Below are positions 28,772 through 29,436 of a stretch of DNA of 29,436 nt, one piece after another; position 1 is the first letter of the stretch, and each line of letters opens with the position of its first letter. The DNA is from a virus. Both the position numbers and the translations under genes were made by a program. The DNA is taken from IMG/VR virus record IMGVR_UViG_3300027782_000275, positions 1 through 29,436 of that record. One strand, given 5' to 3'. The notes under the pieces were generated by a model. It did not search any database, was not told the DNA's origin, and worked only from the letters and a program-made list of their open reading frames with translations.

Positions 28772-29436
28772 TTACATTCCACCAAGTAAAAACGCATCAT
28801 CAAAATTTGCAGCATCATTCGACAGATTGTTTGCACTAACGGCACTCAACCCTAAGTTATTACCACTTATAGAATTAGTGTGAAGAGTGTTACCACTGAT
28901 TGAACCAACAACAATATTATTACCACCAATTGAGGTAACGGTTAGATTGTTGCCCGAAATTGCACCCGTGTGAAGAGTATTACCACTGATTGAATTTACA
29001 ACAATGTTATTACCACCAATTGATGTGGGTGCTATATTGTTACCCGAAACTGAACCTAATCCTAATTTAGTACCAGTGATTGCTCTATTAATAACTTTAC
29101 TTGATGTGATTGCATCTGTTTGTATAGCACTTTCGCCAACACTTAATGCAGTTAATTGATCTTCAAAAACAGAATTGAATGTGTAAGTATTTGGAGCACG
29201 ATACGTAATAACAATATTATTAGTAGCAGTGTTTGGTGCAACTGAAAAGTTTACTGACGAATTTGCAGAAGTTACTGTGTAATCTCTATCTGGAGTTAGT
29301 TGTTGTTTGTTAAGAACAACCTCAATTGCTCTAGATGATTCCGCAGTCCTTGCTAATACAAAAGATGTGCAAGAACTGGTACCACTAAATAATTCATAAT
29401 CAACTGTGAATGATGTTATTTCTGGTCTATTGCCAA
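28772..29436 (-). CDS. Decapeptide-repeat tail fibre protein, C-terminal part (cut by window edge)
   Basis: An open frame from the right edge to a TAA at 28772-28774; the start is outside the window. The visible 220 residues contain a DGxxQ-type beta domain first (DYELFSGTSSCTSFVLAR...IEVVLNKQQLTPDRDYTV...NIVITYR). Then comes a run of about nine 10-residue repeats (ITGTKLGLGS, VSGNNIAPTS, IGGNNIVVNS, ISGNTLHTGA, ISGNNLTVTS, IGGNNIVVGS, ISGNTLHTNS, ISGNNLGLSA, VSANNLSNDA). It ends NFDDAFLLGGM. The frame is stop-free over about 220 codons, and its ending matches the 86-aa protein at 13426, which supports it as real. It is probably a fibre shaft whose product works with the small beta and glycine-rich proteins downstream. 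Confidence 0.85.
   Translation of the reverse strand, partial: GNRPEITSFTVDYELFSGTSSCTSFVLARTAESSRAIEVVLNKQQLTPDRDYTVTSANSSVNFSVAPNTATNNIVITYRAPNTYTFNSVFEDQLTALSVGESAIQTDAITSSKVINRAITGTKLGLGSVSGNNIAPTSIGGNNIVVNSISGNTLHTGAISGNNLTVTSIGGNNIVVGSISGNTLHTNSISGNNLGLSAVSANNLSNDAANFDDAFLLGGM
28775..29070 (-). repeat. 30-bp repeats encoding decapeptides
   Basis: About nine consecutive 30-base units encode the 10-residue fibre repeat. Higher-order pairs are visible: the IGGNNIV and ISGNTLHT units alternate with near-identical DNA (attattaccaccaattga and gtgtgaagagtattaccac types). Confidence 0.75.

Overview
The window is a contiguous late structural region of a tailed phage with T4-like (myovirus) morphology genes. 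Every credible gene lies on the minus strand, so transcription runs right to left. The T4-type assignment rests on five recognisable genes in T4 order: neck proteins gp13 and gp14, tail-completion protein gp15, small terminase gp16 and large terminase gp17. Style and domains resemble marine or freshwater T4-like phages (cyanophage/pelagiphage-type). The host cannot be read from the sequence. There are no tRNAs, no integrase and no CRISPR array, and no gap between genes exceeds about 90 bases.

Layout in transcription order. (1) 29436-25668: a fibre protein with decapeptide repeats (cut by the window edge), a small beta protein, and a 909-aa glycine-rich protein that contains an uninterrupted run of 18 glycines. 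(2) 25620-21850: a putative late promoter, three small structural/accessory genes, and an 899-aa glycine-rich protein. (3) 21803-21432: a conserved 124-aa protein closed by a strong UUCG-loop terminator. (4) 21342-12230: a unit with two small tail-type proteins, a 1703-aa fibre-like protein built from about 53 copies of a 14-residue repeat and five alternating beta domains, a four-repeat fibre protein, two decapeptide-repeat proteins, and a decapeptide/glycine-rich fusion. (5) 12214-4325: a second 124-aa paralog, then two near-parallel cassettes (small beta protein plus a ~1090-aa four-module glycine-rich protein). (6) 4301-1: gp13, gp14, gp15, gp16, a Dps-type ferritin and gp17 (N-terminal third only).

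About 45% of the window codes for five glycine-rich proteins made of one recurring module, a beta lead-in followed by poly-glycine loops. This family is common in phage tail adhesins and probably packs as polyglycine-II helices. The array sits where T4 carries the short tail fibre and whisker genes (12, wac). The likely picture is a modular set of virion-surface fibres and adhesins assembled from a few interchangeable domains: decapeptide shaft, small beta cap, glycine-rich tip, 14-residue-repeat rod, and DGxxQ-type beta domain. T4-late-like promoter motifs (NATAAATA/CTAAATA) lie immediately downstream of several of these genes. The most unusual points are the cassette repetition, the very long repetitive rod gene with exact 42-bp tandem duplications, and a Dps gene with an intact ferroxidase site inserted between the two terminase genes.
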